A DNA stretch of 64,000 bases. Origin: a virus. The stretch lies in the IMG/VR virus record IMGVR_UViG_3300035228_001218, positions 1 to 64,000 of that record, one strand, 5' to 3'. The translations under genes were made by a program, and so were the position numbers. Below are positions 51,722-62,882 of the stretch, piece after piece. The notes below the pieces were generated by a model that saw only the letters and a program-made list of their open reading frames with translations, was not told the origin of the DNA and did not search any database. Within the stretch, counting starts at the first letter, position 1, and each line of letters opens with the position of its first letter.

Positions 51722-54700
51722 GAGCGTTTCTTAAGTAGTCTCCTACTATATGCAATGCGATAGGCGACCCGTCCGCGCCTCTTGTGCAGTTAATAAAACG
51801 ATCTGATAATTTAGATGTGTATGAAATTTTTTCTCCACCAATTAAAATGGTTCCTGATGAAGGGAATCTCGCAGTATTTGCATAGACAACTTCTCCAGTA
51901 GCAATGAATGAAGAATCACCTTGATTAGGTAAATCTGATGTATCCAATTGCGCCATATAATAGTTAATTGAAGAGTATCCTAGGTTAAATGGATACGCGG
52001 AAGAAGAAGAACCATCAGAGATAATTTCATATGGTTCTAGTTCAGCAAGTTGAACTTCCGATACGGGATCACCACTTGGAGCAATAATATCTCCAAGATC
52101 CATAAATATACTGTTTTCCCAATGATTAATATTATTAAAGAATGTCAAATTAGCAAGATCAGATGCCCATATTGAGAATCCAACTTCTAAAAATTCAGTT
52201 ATATTAATAGATGTTGTAACTAAAATATTATCTGATACTAATTTAGGTTCAATAATAACTAAAATATCTGCATCTGCCTGTGTTGTAGGTCCCGCAATTG
52301 AAGTAGATCCAGCAAATGGATTGAAGAATCTATATTCACGAGAGACTGTAAACAGAGGAGCAGTATCAACAATATGTTGAATAATTAGTGTAAGATCAAT
52401 TCCATCTGGACTTGCTACAGAAGGATCTATAACAGCGACTGGTAGATCAACACCCTTAAAGATATCAAAGAATGATGCTACTGCAACTGGAGAACTTTGC
52501 CCAATTTGTGTTCCAATACCAAGAGTATGAAAAGTATCAATTTTTCTACCAGAACTTTTGATTAGATCATAAGATCTTGCAGTAATTACTTTTGGCGGTT
52601 TAGTATATCCAGATCCCTTTTTAGTTAATACAATATCAATAATTTGACCACCTGAAACAACCACTTCAGCTCTTGCACCACCACCTTCTTGATTTACTGA
52701 GACAAAATGTAAAATTGGAGGAGAATCATAATCATATGCAGTAGTTGGTTGAATGATACCTTCATTATATAATAATTGTAAATCTCTTCTATTCCATGTT
52801 ACTTTAGAAACACTGCCATTTTCTATTTCACACGTAACACTAAGACCCACACCTCGTACATTACCATTGTAGTTAGTAGTAGTTACAGAACCAAAGAAAG
52901 CATTTGATACATCTTGACCTGGATTATAATCTTTGGGATTGGTATATCTTGGTAATTCATTTATAGTTCTGAACTCTTTTTCGCCATCAATTCTAATGAG
53001 ATCTTTTGCATTTAAATTAGCAAGGAGACGTTTTTTCTCATAGAAAGACTTATCTGCACGTGGAGTTCCATACAACCAATTGCCAGAATTTCTCTGCATT
53101 CTATAATCGTTATCAGAATCTCTAATAACTTCTACCGTATCTGTAGTTCCACCCAACTCATATTCATCGGAAAAATCGGATTCTCCAGCAAAGAAAATAT
53201 TTTCACTGGTTACATCTGGATTATTACCTGCTAGTGTAATAATTAAAGTTTGACCCGTGGTTGTATAACTTTTAACATTACCAATAAATTTCTTTTTGCC
53301 GCCTGATTTTTGGTATGCAACTTGGAATTTATCATATGAAGTATTAAACCAAGAAATCCAATCAATAAAATTATTTGAACTTCCTGCATCACAAGTTATT
53401 TTAATCTCATTGTAATAAGTATTTCTTTGGAAATCAAATAGAGTTACTGTTTGATCAATATCTCTACCATATAGTAATATAATTTCAATATTGTTTTCCC
53501 TAAAGATTTTTCTGGTAAATCTAATTGCTGGCCCTGTAATTGTATAAGAATCACCATTACGTTGAAGGACGCCATCTATGAATACATAAGCAAATCTGGG
53601 ATCATCAACAGTCTGTACTTTGTTGTTCTTAGAATTTAAAATTAAGAATGGTCCACCAGAACCAGTTAGAATACCAGATTTTTCAATTTTGCATCTGAGG
53701 TAGTTACCAACACCATGAGCAAAGAATTTTTCAACTGCTAAAGGTTCTTGGACAGTTTTTGTGTTTTCGTCCTGTCCCCAAATAGGTGGTGTATCAAATA
53801 CAACTTTATTTGGTACTGATGTTTTGTCAATAGTATATGCAGGATTGTGTTGTAGCACACCGCTAAGTGCAATAAACAGATTTTCATTTATTTCAGTATC
53901 AACTGCAGTTCCATCTTCATAATACAATTCAAATATTGTATTCTCTCCATTAATATAGTCTGGGTAAGATATTGATGCAGTTTGGGGACCAGTTGTTAAT
54001 GTTTCACGTATATTTTCAAACAAAGAATCTAATGCAGACGCTACTTCTTCACATTCTTTTAATTCACTTAAGAGTAATGGATCTGGAAGAATATTATAAT
54101 TTGAATATGTCATGAAAGTGGTCCAGTATCCTGTTGAATTTGGGTTTTGTTCAACCGTATCTACTCTATTGGGTCCACCTTCTAAAATAGATTCAACAAT
54201 GTCAATATAAGTTGTAATAGAACTAGCAACCTCAGCGCATGCAGGTGAGGATGAATCAATACGAATACTGTTGTCTTTTACTGATCCCTGATTTCTCATT
54301 GCAGCAATCATTAAATCGCGCAATACTTTATGGGCATAAACTGTTTCATTAAGTTCATCCTTAATATAATTAAGATTTCCGCCAACAAAATAACTCTCGG
54401 CAAACTCTACAATTTTTCTATTACCACCATACTTCAAACAATAATTTACAGCATCAACTAACAATCCAAGATCTCTAGAACATTTTGTGCTATAATTGGT
54501 AGATGCAAGAGCAAGATACTTTGTATTGATTGCATTAATTGTGTCAGTAATCATACTAGACTTATTTTTTTCAATTAATGTTGATGCATCAAAATAAGTA
54601 CCGACATTTAATCCACTCCAAATAAATGTCATATCTGCATTCCCAGACGGATCTGGTGTTACTGCAACAGAGTTACTACTTACTTGTATGGTTCTACCAT

Positions 54701-57700
54701 CAATAATGTCCGTGATAATAGTTCCATCTGGGAATGATCTTCCAGAACTAACTTTCATACCAATAGCAATGTCATCAGTATTAGTCATTGTAACTTGATT
54801 AGTTCCTACTGTCCAAGATACTTGACGATCCGAGTAATCCCAATTTCTTGACGCTAACTTACTTAAGCGCACTGCATAATCAAATGCATCAATAGTTGCT
54901 TCTAATTCACCAGAAATATAATCAAGTACTCCTGCATTGAAATATTTTTCCACTGCAAATAGAGTTTTTTGATTTCCTCCAAATCTTAGATCATGTTCTA
55001 ATGAGTCTAATATAAGACCTATATCGCGATAACATTTTTCACTTAAATTTGTCCAGGGAATTGATGTATACTTAGACTTAATATAACCTAAAGTTTCCGA
55101 TTGAATAAATCTTCTATTTTGGTTAATCTGATTTGCAGCATCTATCCATGTACCACTGCGTTGGAAAATATTCTTAATCTTCTTAAGATATTTTTGATTT
55201 AATGTATCCGATTTAAATTGGAAATTTCTACCATAGAATAGAACTCCCGGAACTGATTGTCCATCTTTATTGGTAGGTCCCAGAGGAGGAGATGCGAAAG
55301 TAATTTTATCTCCATTTATTGTATACGAGATTCCAGGTTCTTGTAGTACAGCATCCAAGGTAATGGTTAACGCCTGTTCATTGTATGGGTTGACTGAATT
55401 GCCATTCGCATCAACAATATTAAATACAGTTTTTCCTTGTAAATTTCCTTTATCGCCAAAGTTACCATTAAAGGATTCTGTTAAATAAACCCCAGTAGAA
55501 ATAATTTCTGAAGTATTAAAAGATTCAGTTGCAACAGAACCAACTCCTTTTTCAACTTTAAAAGAATCCATAAGAACAATACTTTGAGTAATGTTCTTTT
55601 TGGTACTAATAACAGAAATTTTGTTTACATCAGGATTCCAAATTTGTACGATACTCGTACCAATAAATTTACTGTCGTCACTCATTGAAGCATTTGATTT
55701 TGATTCAATCAACACTTCACCAAAAACTTTGAATCCTGCAGGATGAGTTGTTGACTTAATTAAAGATCTCCAACTATCAATAGAAGTTTTTGATTTAACT
55801 AAGTACGAATAATCTTGATAATAAAAAGAATCAGTAATTCTTTGATTCTGGTCACTTACTTTTCCAGAATCTGATTCAAAATATCCTTGATTATCATAAT
55901 AAGTTTTAATTTGAGGAGTAAATTCAGTATATCTAATAGTTTCTAATGTTGCACTTTTATTTCTAGCAAGACCTTTAATTACTTTCTTTTGTCTAAAAAC
56001 ACCAGATACCCTATCAACACTCAATCTACCAGATCTAAATGAAGTTATTCTTGCTCTTGCTACTTCTACATTATTAATTTCTTGAACAATAGTCTCCCCA
56101 ATTGCAAAACAATTAGGATCAAAATTAGATAGCGATAAAATATAATTAGATCTAAATGTTGATGTTAAAGTATTATCTTTGTGGAAAGATCCACCTACGT
56201 TAATAACATTAATATTTCTAGGAACTCCAATATCATCACTATTAATAAGACATTCAACACTAGACTCGGCAATTTTAACTGTGGGAGGTGTAGTATATCC
56301 CGATCCCGAGTTTATAACTTCAATACCAGTAATTTTACCTTGGTCTATAATTGCTTTTAATTTTGCATTTCCTTCAACAAAAACAATAGGATTGACATAT
56401 CCACTTCCACCAGTTCTTACCGATACTCCAACAATTTTGCCATCCTCTATAATAGATGTTGCAGTAGATTTATTTGTGGGCATAATACCCATAACAGAAG
56501 GAACTTTTTTATAATCGTTACCAATATTAATTACTGCAATAGTATTAATTTTTCCTATTGAAAATCTTGACCTAGAAATATATTCAATTGATCCACTTCC
56601 ATCGTTAGTAGCAGGTGCAATTGTATCGTAAACAACTTTGGTAGATGTAACATACAATGCAGACTTACTGCCCTGCAATGGATCTGGGATTACTTTAATG
56701 AAAGATCCTTCAGATTGAACATTGTTTAACTTATCAAAATAAAAATATGTCTTAAAAGGAACTTCTGACTTTGTACTATAGTTATTTGTAGCAATGCGTG
56801 GACCAAACCCAAACTTAACATCTAAGACATTATTTCCTTTAATTGCTTCTAATGTTTTTAAATTTAAATTTTTGCTAGGTGAGATATCAAATTCAGCATC
56901 ATTCATTGATGAGTGAGAACTATCAAAAATATAACGATAATCTTCTTTGATCTCAATTAATTGATTTCTTACAAACAAAGTATTATCTAAAGAAAATTCA
57001 AAACAACGAATTGGATCTTGTACAGAAATTATTCCTGCAAGTCTTTGTTCTTGATCAAAAAATACAGTACTTAGATCAATTGGAGTGATACTATTGACTG
57101 TTTGTCCATAATTGTATACAAACACAATTTTTTGTGTTCTAGAATCATATGAAAAAATACTAGCATCACCAACTGCAGTACCAGGAGAAATAACATAACC
57201 GGCATTATAAGTTGACACAGCAGCACCATTAAAATGATTTAATGGTGTTACTCCTCTAGTAACATTAATAGATTTTGTTGAATTAACTACTCGCGATAAA
57301 ACTGTAATAACTTCATTTCCGATGCTTAATTTATCACCGGGATTAATTCCTACGTTACTACTGAGATTTACAACTGTTTCTGATGAAGAAAGACCAACAT
57401 GATCAACGTTAATTTGTACAGCAGGAGTATTGACATTTGTTTTACTAAGAGCTGTATCTCCAACAGTTAAAACATCAGACAGTTCATAACCAGTACCTTT
57501 TTCGGTTATAGTAACAGATGTTACACTACCGGTAGAAGAAACAACAATATTTGCTTTTGCTCCCGATCCACTACCCCCTACTAATGCAAGGTCATTATAT
57601 GTGTTAGTGGTGTAGTCCTCTCCCCCATTTAAGATACTAACTTTTCCAACACCATTGTCATTTAAAACCCTAGTGATACCAGGGGTTTGTAGCGTTGCTT

Positions 57701-60700
57701 CTTGGTAAACTCTAGATCTTAGATAATATGTTGTTGTAGTTGATGTATCATCAGGATTAATGTCAATATCAATAATATCACTTTCAGCAATACCATGTGC
57801 ATCTGTTGTGGTTAAAATTGCTACATTATCTTTTAAATTAAAAATAATTAAATCGTCACTTAGTAAATTAATTGTTATTACTTTAGAACCAGTAGTATTA
57901 ATTAAATCTGAACTTCTTAAAAATAAAGTATCAGATACGACAAAAGAACCAGTAAGAACTTTAATCTTTACGATGTTTTGTTTTGTGGTAGTCTCTAGAA
58001 CTTCTCCAGTCGCTACTGGAACATTAAGACCATCAGTAAATTCTAATGTAGCTCCTTTAGTATAAGAAGAGTTTTTATCTAAAAATAGACTAATAACCTT
58101 TACATTAGATGATAATACATCTGTACTATTAAAAGTACCACTTACATCACGTAGGGCAAATTTAGTTCCCGAAAATACATTTCCTACAATCTTACCAGTA
58201 GATCCAGTTACACTTTGAGTAATGGTGTCCCCATCAAATAAGTATGCAATTGATTTTAATTCAACGAATAATGCTTTGGTGTCTTGAGATTCAATACTAT
58301 CTACAGATCTTCCTTTCACAGAAGAAACCTCAGCACTTGCTCCAAATCCATCAGTATCTAAATTATCAATAATTAACTCAGATCCAACAGAAAAATTATT
58401 AGTACTATCTAAAATAGAAACCGAACTAACACTACCTCGTTTTACATCCGTAATCTTTGCTAATGCAAATTCTCCATTTTTAGTAATATTAGATGTTCTG
58501 AGTCTTCTAGCAAATTTCGGAATATTATCTTGTGAAAGCTCAGAATTATAATTTGAATCAACCGGTAAAGAATAATAATTATCACCTAAAATATAAGGAA
58601 ATACGGGATCACCTTGAGTATCAAGAGTTGCAAAGTATGCATAAGTTCCTTCAGGATAATCTGGTGTTACACAGTATCTTCCATTATTTTGATCTAAACT
58701 ACCATATTCTGCAATATATGTAAAATCATCAATAAACGTTCCAATAGGATATTGACTAACTAGCGGACCATTAGATCTAGTATTATTTTTAGTATAACTA
58801 CTAGTCATTCTAGTAATTGTACTTTGTAAATCTAAAGGATCTTGATGTCCAAATGGACCATAGATTGGATTTCCGTCATAAGCAAAACCAATAATAGGTG
58901 AGTGAGTTACTCCAGTATCTCCAGACCTAATAGTAGATGGTGCTGCATAATAAGCATACCCAGAACCACGATTTATTGCATAGTTATTGAAAAAATATCC
59001 ATTTTCTGAATCTAAAGAAGATTGGTTTTTGTAAAACTTATCTTTTCTCCATTGTCTAATAGATGCAGTTGCTTCAGATCCAGATCCTACAGCAATAATA
59101 TCTACTTGTACATTTTCTTGTGAATATAAACTACCACCATTAATTTTCTCAAATCTATCAATAGCACCTGCAGTGGTAACAACTGCACGATATACTGCAA
59201 ATCTTCCTCTACCTGCAGAGTCTGTAATTCTTACTTCTGGTGCAGAAGAATAATACTCACCGGAATTTTCAACTACAATACTAGTAATTTCACCATTAGT
59301 GATAATTGCTCTTGCTTGAGCATTTCTACCTGATAATACTTCTACAGTAGGAATTGAATTATAATCTCCAGGGGTATCAACAATAACAGACTCAACTACT
59401 TGACCTGCTAATTTAGTTCTTGCTAAATCTGAAATACCATTAATTAACACAAATGGTGGTTTAGCGTATCCGGATCCTCGTGATGTAACTGCAATAGATT
59501 GAATAGCACCCGAATTGACTACTTCTTCATCTTTATAACTTAGAAAGGGGATACCATTAATTGAAATACCAATATCTCTGTATAATGTCTTATAAATTTC
59601 AGTAGTTTGTATTGGATTCTTTCTAATAATTTTTAGTAATTTTTGATCCTGAGCATCGGAAGGTAAAGTTGGAATAACATGTGAAGGAAATCCTGACGAT
59701 GCAATATAATATCCACTACCATCTTCAAAGATAGCAGATACATTTGAGTTAAGTCCTGCAACCGCAGCAGAACCTGTACTAAAAATCCATCTTAAGTTAT
59801 TTTGAGTATCATTAATTCTAATATCATCAGTTAAAAATCCAGACTCGGAAATTTCTACTGATTCTCCTGGATTTGAATACGGCGATTCAATAGAATTGTT
59901 TAGTCCATATAAAAGACCAAATACCTGCAATTCAATATCACCAGAAGATACTTCTAGGTTATAACTAACAGTTGTTCCCGGTTGATAAGAACCATTACCA
60001 TTTCTTGTTTTAATTACAAATTGATTTACATTTTTCTCTTCAAATGTAAAAATTTCAGATCCTATTACAAAAGATCCCTTAGTCTCCCAACCCATTGTAG
60101 AAAAAACATTTATCCTATCACCTACAGTTTCTGATGGAGATATAGGACTTGTTAATTGAGTTTTTAAAGATGAAGTGAAAGTTCCATTAACACTAGGTTC
60201 ACTTAAAATAATATCATATAATTTTTCATTATCAAAAGTACCACTATACTTAACATTATCTACAATAGCAGATGCATAGTTACCTTCTACATTTTGAGTA
60301 ATTTGCTTTCCAATTAAATCGTTTGGATCGCCAGTAAGAATTTTTACTCTTAATGCATATGATTGAATCCAGTTAGATTCAGATGACTTTAACGTAAAAT
60401 CTCTTGGATATGCAACATCAGGATTCGGATCATCCTGAATTAAACATTTAAATAGAAATTTAATAGAACTATCAGTTCCTTTTGCTCTATAAAAATCGGT
60501 AATATTTTTTAGTAAAGTTCTCTTGTCAACTCCTTCCTTTAGATATGCTTCAGGAAAATCTGCAAGGTATTGTGCTTCAAAACTTTTAACTAAAGAATAT
60601 AAAAATAGATTGCTAATATTTTGTACAGTAGACCCATTAACATGAGCATCTGCTTGTGTAGTTACAAAAGTACTATTAGTATACAGATCTCCAATAGTAG

Positions 60701-61073
60701 TATTACCACTAACACCACGACTTACTTCTAAAAATTGAGTATCTGTTCTTTCTGCATAAAAACAAATCTCATCATCAATTTTGATGTATCCACCAAGATT
60801 AGGAAATGAAGTTGCATCAGCAACAGTAATTGTTGTGCTTGATTGACCTAAAGATCCAACAATGGTAGTTGACTCTTTAAGGATGTTTGTTTCGTAAAAA
60901 TCAATATCACGATACGATTGAAGATTCGCAATGATATCAACCGGTTGACCTTGTAATTCTAATTGCTCATAATATTTTTGTATGAACTTACTAAAAAGTT
61001 CATACTCTTCATTAATAAAGTCCGGTAATTGCGACTCAACTAGATATGAGATTTTATTAGCAGTTTTGACCAT
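51717..61073 (-). CDS. giant baseplate-wedge-region protein in the gp7 position, with YHYH-like segment (3118 aa)
   Basis: It lies between gp6 and gp8, where T4 encodes gp7 (1032 aa), so a gp7-like wedge role is inferred; I could not align it to gp7 by eye. N-terminus: VESQLPDFINEEYELFSKFI then QKYYEQLE, followed by a TTITVADATSFPNLGGYIKI beta domain. At least six GSGYxxPPxVxI modules are seen (for example GSGYAKPPFVLI and GSGYTTPPTVKI). A YHYH-like segment GFAYDGNPIYGPFG lies near residue 730. Two helical repeats (KCYRDIGLILDSLEHDLRFG near 2010 and KCSRDLGLLVDAVNYCLKYG near 2200) and a closing GEKISYTSKLSDRFINCTRG domain complete it. Start 6 bases after the gp6 stop. Confidence 0.8.
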   Translation of the reverse strand: MVKTANKISYLVESQLPDFINEEYELFSKFIQKYYEQLELQGQPVDIIANLQSYRDIDFYETNILKESTTIVGSLGQSSTTITVADATSFPNLGGYIKIDDEICFYAERTDTQFLEVSRGVSGNTTIGDLYTNSTFVTTQADAHVNGSTVQNISNLFLYSLVKSFEAQYLADFPEAYLKEGVDKRTLLKNITDFYRAKGTDSSIKFLFKCLIQDDPNPDVAYPRDFTLKSSESNWIQSYALRVKILTGDPNDLIGKQITQNVEGNYASAIVDNVKYSGTFDNEKLYDIILSEPSVNGTFTSSLKTQLTSPISPSETVGDRINVFSTMGWETKGSFVIGSEIFTFEEKNVNQFVIKTRNGNGSYQPGTTVSYNLEVSSGDIELQVFGLLYGLNNSIESPYSNPGESVEISESGFLTDDIRINDTQNNLRWIFSTGSAAVAGLNSNVSAIFEDGSGYYIASSGFPSHVIPTLPSDAQDQKLLKIIRKNPIQTTEIYKTLYRDIGISINGIPFLSYKDEEVVNSGAIQSIAVTSRGSGYAKPPFVLINGISDLARTKLAGQVVESVIVDTPGDYNSIPTVEVLSGRNAQARAIITNGEITSIVVENSGEYYSSAPEVRITDSAGRGRFAVYRAVVTTAGAIDRFEKINGGSLYSQENVQVDIIAVGSGSEATASIRQWRKDKFYKNQSSLDSENGYFFNNYAINRGSGYAYYAAPSTIRSGDTGVTHSPIIGFAYDGNPIYGPFGHQDPLDLQSTITRMTSSYTKNNTRSNGPLVSQYPIGTFIDDFTYIAEYGSLDQNNGRYCVTPDYPEGTYAYFATLDTQGDPVFPYILGDNYYSLPVDSNYNSELSQDNIPKFARRLRTSNITKNGEFALAKITDVKRGSVSSVSILDSTNNFSVGSELIIDNLDTDGFGASAEVSSVKGRSVDSIESQDTKALFVELKSIAYLFDGDTITQSVTGSTGKIVGNVFSGTKFALRDVSGTFNSTDVLSSNVKVISLFLDKNSSYTKGATLEFTDGLNVPVATGEVLETTTKQNIVKIKVLTGSFVVSDTLFLRSSDLINTTGSKVITINLLSDDLIIFNLKDNVAILTTTDAHGIAESDIIDIDINPDDTSTTTTYYLRSRVYQEATLQTPGITRVLNDNGVGKVSILNGGEDYTTNTYNDLALVGGSGSGAKANIVVSSTGSVTSVTITEKGTGYELSDVLTVGDTALSKTNVNTPAVQINVDHVGLSSSETVVNLSSNVGINPGDKLSIGNEVITVLSRVVNSTKSINVTRGVTPLNHFNGAAVSTYNAGYVISPGTAVGDASIFSYDSRTQKIVFVYNYGQTVNSITPIDLSTVFFDQEQRLAGIISVQDPIRCFEFSLDNTLFVRNQLIEIKEDYRYIFDSSHSSMNDAEFDISPSKNLNLKTLEAIKGNNVLDVKFGFGPRIATNNYSTKSEVPFKTYFYFDKLNNVQSEGSFIKVIPDPLQGSKSALYVTSTKVVYDTIAPATNDGSGSIEYISRSRFSIGKINTIAVINIGNDYKKVPSVMGIMPTNKSTATSIIEDGKIVGVSVRTGGSGYVNPIVFVEGNAKLKAIIDQGKITGIEVINSGSGYTTPPTVKIAESSVECLINSDDIGVPRNINVINVGGSFHKDNTLTSTFRSNYILSLSNFDPNCFAIGETIVQEINNVEVARARITSFRSGRLSVDRVSGVFRQKKVIKGLARNKSATLETIRYTEFTPQIKTYYDNQGYFESDSGKVSDQNQRITDSFYYQDYSYLVKSKTSIDSWRSLIKSTTHPAGFKVFGEVLIESKSNASMSDDSKFIGTSIVQIWNPDVNKISVISTKKNITQSIVLMDSFKVEKGVGSVATESFNTSEIISTGVYLTESFNGNFGDKGNLQGKTVFNIVDANGNSVNPYNEQALTITLDAVLQEPGISYTINGDKITFASPPLGPTNKDGQSVPGVLFYGRNFQFKSDTLNQKYLKKIKNIFQRSGTWIDAANQINQNRRFIQSETLGYIKSKYTSIPWTNLSEKCYRDIGLILDSLEHDLRFGGNQKTLFAVEKYFNAGVLDYISGELEATIDAFDYAVRLSKLASRNWDYSDRQVSWTVGTNQVTMTNTDDIAIGMKVSSGRSFPDGTIITDIIDGRTIQVSSNSVAVTPDPSGNADMTFIWSGLNVGTYFDASTLIEKNKSSMITDTINAINTKYLALASTNYSTKCSRDLGLLVDAVNYCLKYGGNRKIVEFAESYFVGGNLNYIKDELNETVYAHKVLRDLMIAAMRNQGSVKDNSIRIDSSSPACAEVASSITTYIDIVESILEGGPNRVDTVEQNPNSTGYWTTFMTYSNYNILPDPLLLSELKECEEVASALDSLFENIRETLTTGPQTASISYPDYINGENTIFELYYEDGTAVDTEINENLFIALSGVLQHNPAYTIDKTSVPNKVVFDTPPIWGQDENTKTVQEPLAVEKFFAHGVGNYLRCKIEKSGILTGSGGPFLILNSKNNKVQTVDDPRFAYVFIDGVLQRNGDSYTITGPAIRFTRKIFRENNIEIILLYGRDIDQTVTLFDFQRNTYYNEIKITCDAGSSNNFIDWISWFNTSYDKFQVAYQKSGGKKKFIGNVKSYTTTGQTLIITLAGNNPDVTSENIFFAGESDFSDEYELGGTTDTVEVIRDSDNDYRMQRNSGNWLYGTPRADKSFYEKKRLLANLNAKDLIRIDGEKEFRTINELPRYTNPKDYNPGQDVSNAFFGSVTTTNYNGNVRGVGLSVTCEIENGSVSKVTWNRRDLQLLYNEGIIQPTTAYDYDSPPILHFVSVNQEGGGARAEVVVSGGQIIDIVLTKKGSGYTKPPKVITARSYDLIKSSGRKIDTFHTLGIGTQIGQSSPVAVASFFDIFKGVDLPVAVIDPSVASPDGIDLTLIIQHIVDTAPLFTVSREYRFFNPFAGSTSIAGPTTQADADILVIIEPKLVSDNILVTTSINITEFLEVGFSIWASDLANLTFFNNINHWENSIFMDLGDIIAPSGDPVSEVQLAELEPYEIISDGSSSSAYPFNLGYSSINYYMAQLDTSDLPNQGDSSFIATGEVVYANTARFPSSGTILIGGEKISYTSKLSDRFINCTRGADGSPIALHIVGDYLRNAL

Positions 61074-61079
61074 CTACTA

Positions 61080-62882
61080 CTACTCTTTGTATGCTACAAA
61101 TGTACTCTTTGAGATATCTACGTCTAGATATACTTCACGTTTAACTTCAACATCATTACTGGATGGTTTTACTCTCAGTTCAATACGATTGTCTGAGAAT
61201 GTTCCTTTCAGAATAGTGAAGTCATACAATTTAATCTCACCTTTGACATAATCAACATCACCAACAGAATCGTTTAGGAGAATTTTATCTCCAGTTAGTG
61301 AATCTAGTCTATATAGGACGATTTTGCCATCTCTATCTTCCAAATACGATGTGTAATTGGGATGTTCAAAAACAGTCATACCAGTAGATGTTACAACTGG
61401 ATTATCACAATCTTTTAAGAATTCATTCTGATAACAAATTTCATAGAAAGAAGATGCATTAATTTGAGCATAAAAATCTTTTCTTAACGTGATTTCTGTA
61501 ATGTTAGAATTGATTGCACGGTCAGAACTATCAATTACACCTACAAATTTACTATATCTAAACTTACCATTAAATTTTTCAGTGCTTGATGTTTTTAAGT
61601 ACTCATTAACTCCAGTTGAAACTTTTGCTGCAACTTCAGCTGGAAGAAGATTAGTCTTAGTACCATCAAAGTAAACCTTACTATTAATTTCAACAAAAAG
61701 AATAGATGGGTCTAAAAACACTGGTTTTACAGAAGCAACTGTATAACTCTTTAACTTATCGGATAATTCTTTCTTAGTTACTGAAGTTAAAGAATTTGCT
61801 ATAGTTGGTTTTACAGCAATGAATACTTTGCCATAATCCGGTGGTACTTGATCCTCACCACCAAATACAATGATATCACTCACTGCAGGATACAAATTTC
61901 TTACAATAGCAGAATAATCATTTGATGTTACTGCTCTATTCTGAGAACCATAGAATTTTGGTGCATTGAATTTAATCTTTTCAATACTTTCAATTGCAGA
62001 TCCACCTTGTGCATTAGAAGTTGTTACAATATTATTAACAGCAAATGGTGATGATACTTTAATATCATTCTCATCTAAGAATACACCACTAAACGTAAAT
62101 GACTTTGCACCATTAGATTGTGAACCTTTTGTTAAAATATAACTTATTTCAATTACATTTCCGTCAGTTAATTTTTTGCCAAGAATGCCATCCCCAAAAA
62201 ATAACTCATATTGCTCATCATCAATTTCATTGATGAAATATACTTTATCTTCACTTCCTACTTGAAGAATATTATCTGACTTCTTATATTCTTCATAGAC
62301 ACTAGAACCAGCAGACTCATATACTCTAACAATTAATGTATTTAAATCTGCTGCTGAATTCTGAATTTTAAATTTTTGATCTTTTAATGATCCATCATAC
62401 GTAAATGTACTCAATACATATGATCCTTCATTTAAAAGGACATTAGAGAACGTTGCAACGTTATTGACAACCGGAACTTTAATATCTTTTAGTGTAACAT
62501 AACGATAAAGAGTTTTATCGTAATTAGTTACAAATCCAGTTCCTGCTTTCAATTTAATTGAAGCGGGTCCTGAAACTGGAAATGTAACAGAAAATCCAAG
62601 TTCTGCACTTGGTGATGTAATTGATTTGGGAGTATATCCTAATTGCTTCGCTAACGATACTACGTTGTCTCTCAGCGTTGCTGAATCTAGGAATAGTTCA
62701 TTGACTACCATATTGGCATTAAATGCCGTGTAGTACGTATTGTATGCCAATACATCTAACAACTGACTTAATGCAGAACCTTCAAAATCATAATCGGTAA
62801 AATCCGATTGTGATCTCATGTAATCTTTGAGAGTACTCTTGATTTCGGTGAAATCTAGATTGTTTAATTGAGTATATGGCAT
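61080..62882 (-). CDS. gp6: baseplate wedge protein, T4 gp6-like
   Basis: A 600-residue protein (T4 gp6 is 660 aa), the ring-forming wedge core that holds the baseplate together. The opening LNNLDFTEIKSTLKDYMRSQ, then FTDYDFEGSALSQLLDVLAY and NTYYTAFNANMVVNELFLDS, then LRDNVVSLAKQLGYTPKS is the family signature. A segment near 325-350 (SDIVFGGEDQVPP region) and the RNLYPAVSDIIVFGG block match the baseplate J/gp6 beta-alpha core. The C-terminal part ends in beta strands (RIELRVKPSSNDVEVKREVY). It is coupled to gp25 by a TAATG overlap, as expected for wedge components needed together. Confidence 0.92.
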   Translation of the reverse strand: MPYTQLNNLDFTEIKSTLKDYMRSQSDFTDYDFEGSALSQLLDVLAYNTYYTAFNANMVVNELFLDSATLRDNVVSLAKQLGYTPKSITSPSAELGFSVTFPVSGPASIKLKAGTGFVTNYDKTLYRYVTLKDIKVPVVNNVATFSNVLLNEGSYVLSTFTYDGSLKDQKFKIQNSAADLNTLIVRVYESAGSSVYEEYKKSDNILQVGSEDKVYFINEIDDEQYELFFGDGILGKKLTDGNVIEISYILTKGSQSNGAKSFTFSGVFLDENDIKVSSPFAVNNIVTTSNAQGGSAIESIEKIKFNAPKFYGSQNRAVTSNDYSAIVRNLYPAVSDIIVFGGEDQVPPDYGKVFIAVKPTIANSLTSVTKKELSDKLKSYTVASVKPVFLDPSILFVEINSKVYFDGTKTNLLPAEVAAKVSTGVNEYLKTSSTEKFNGKFRYSKFVGVIDSSDRAINSNITEITLRKDFYAQINASSFYEICYQNEFLKDCDNPVVTSTGMTVFEHPNYTSYLEDRDGKIVLYRLDSLTGDKILLNDSVGDVDYVKGEIKLYDFTILKGTFSDNRIELRVKPSSNDVEVKREVYLDVDISKSTFVAYKE

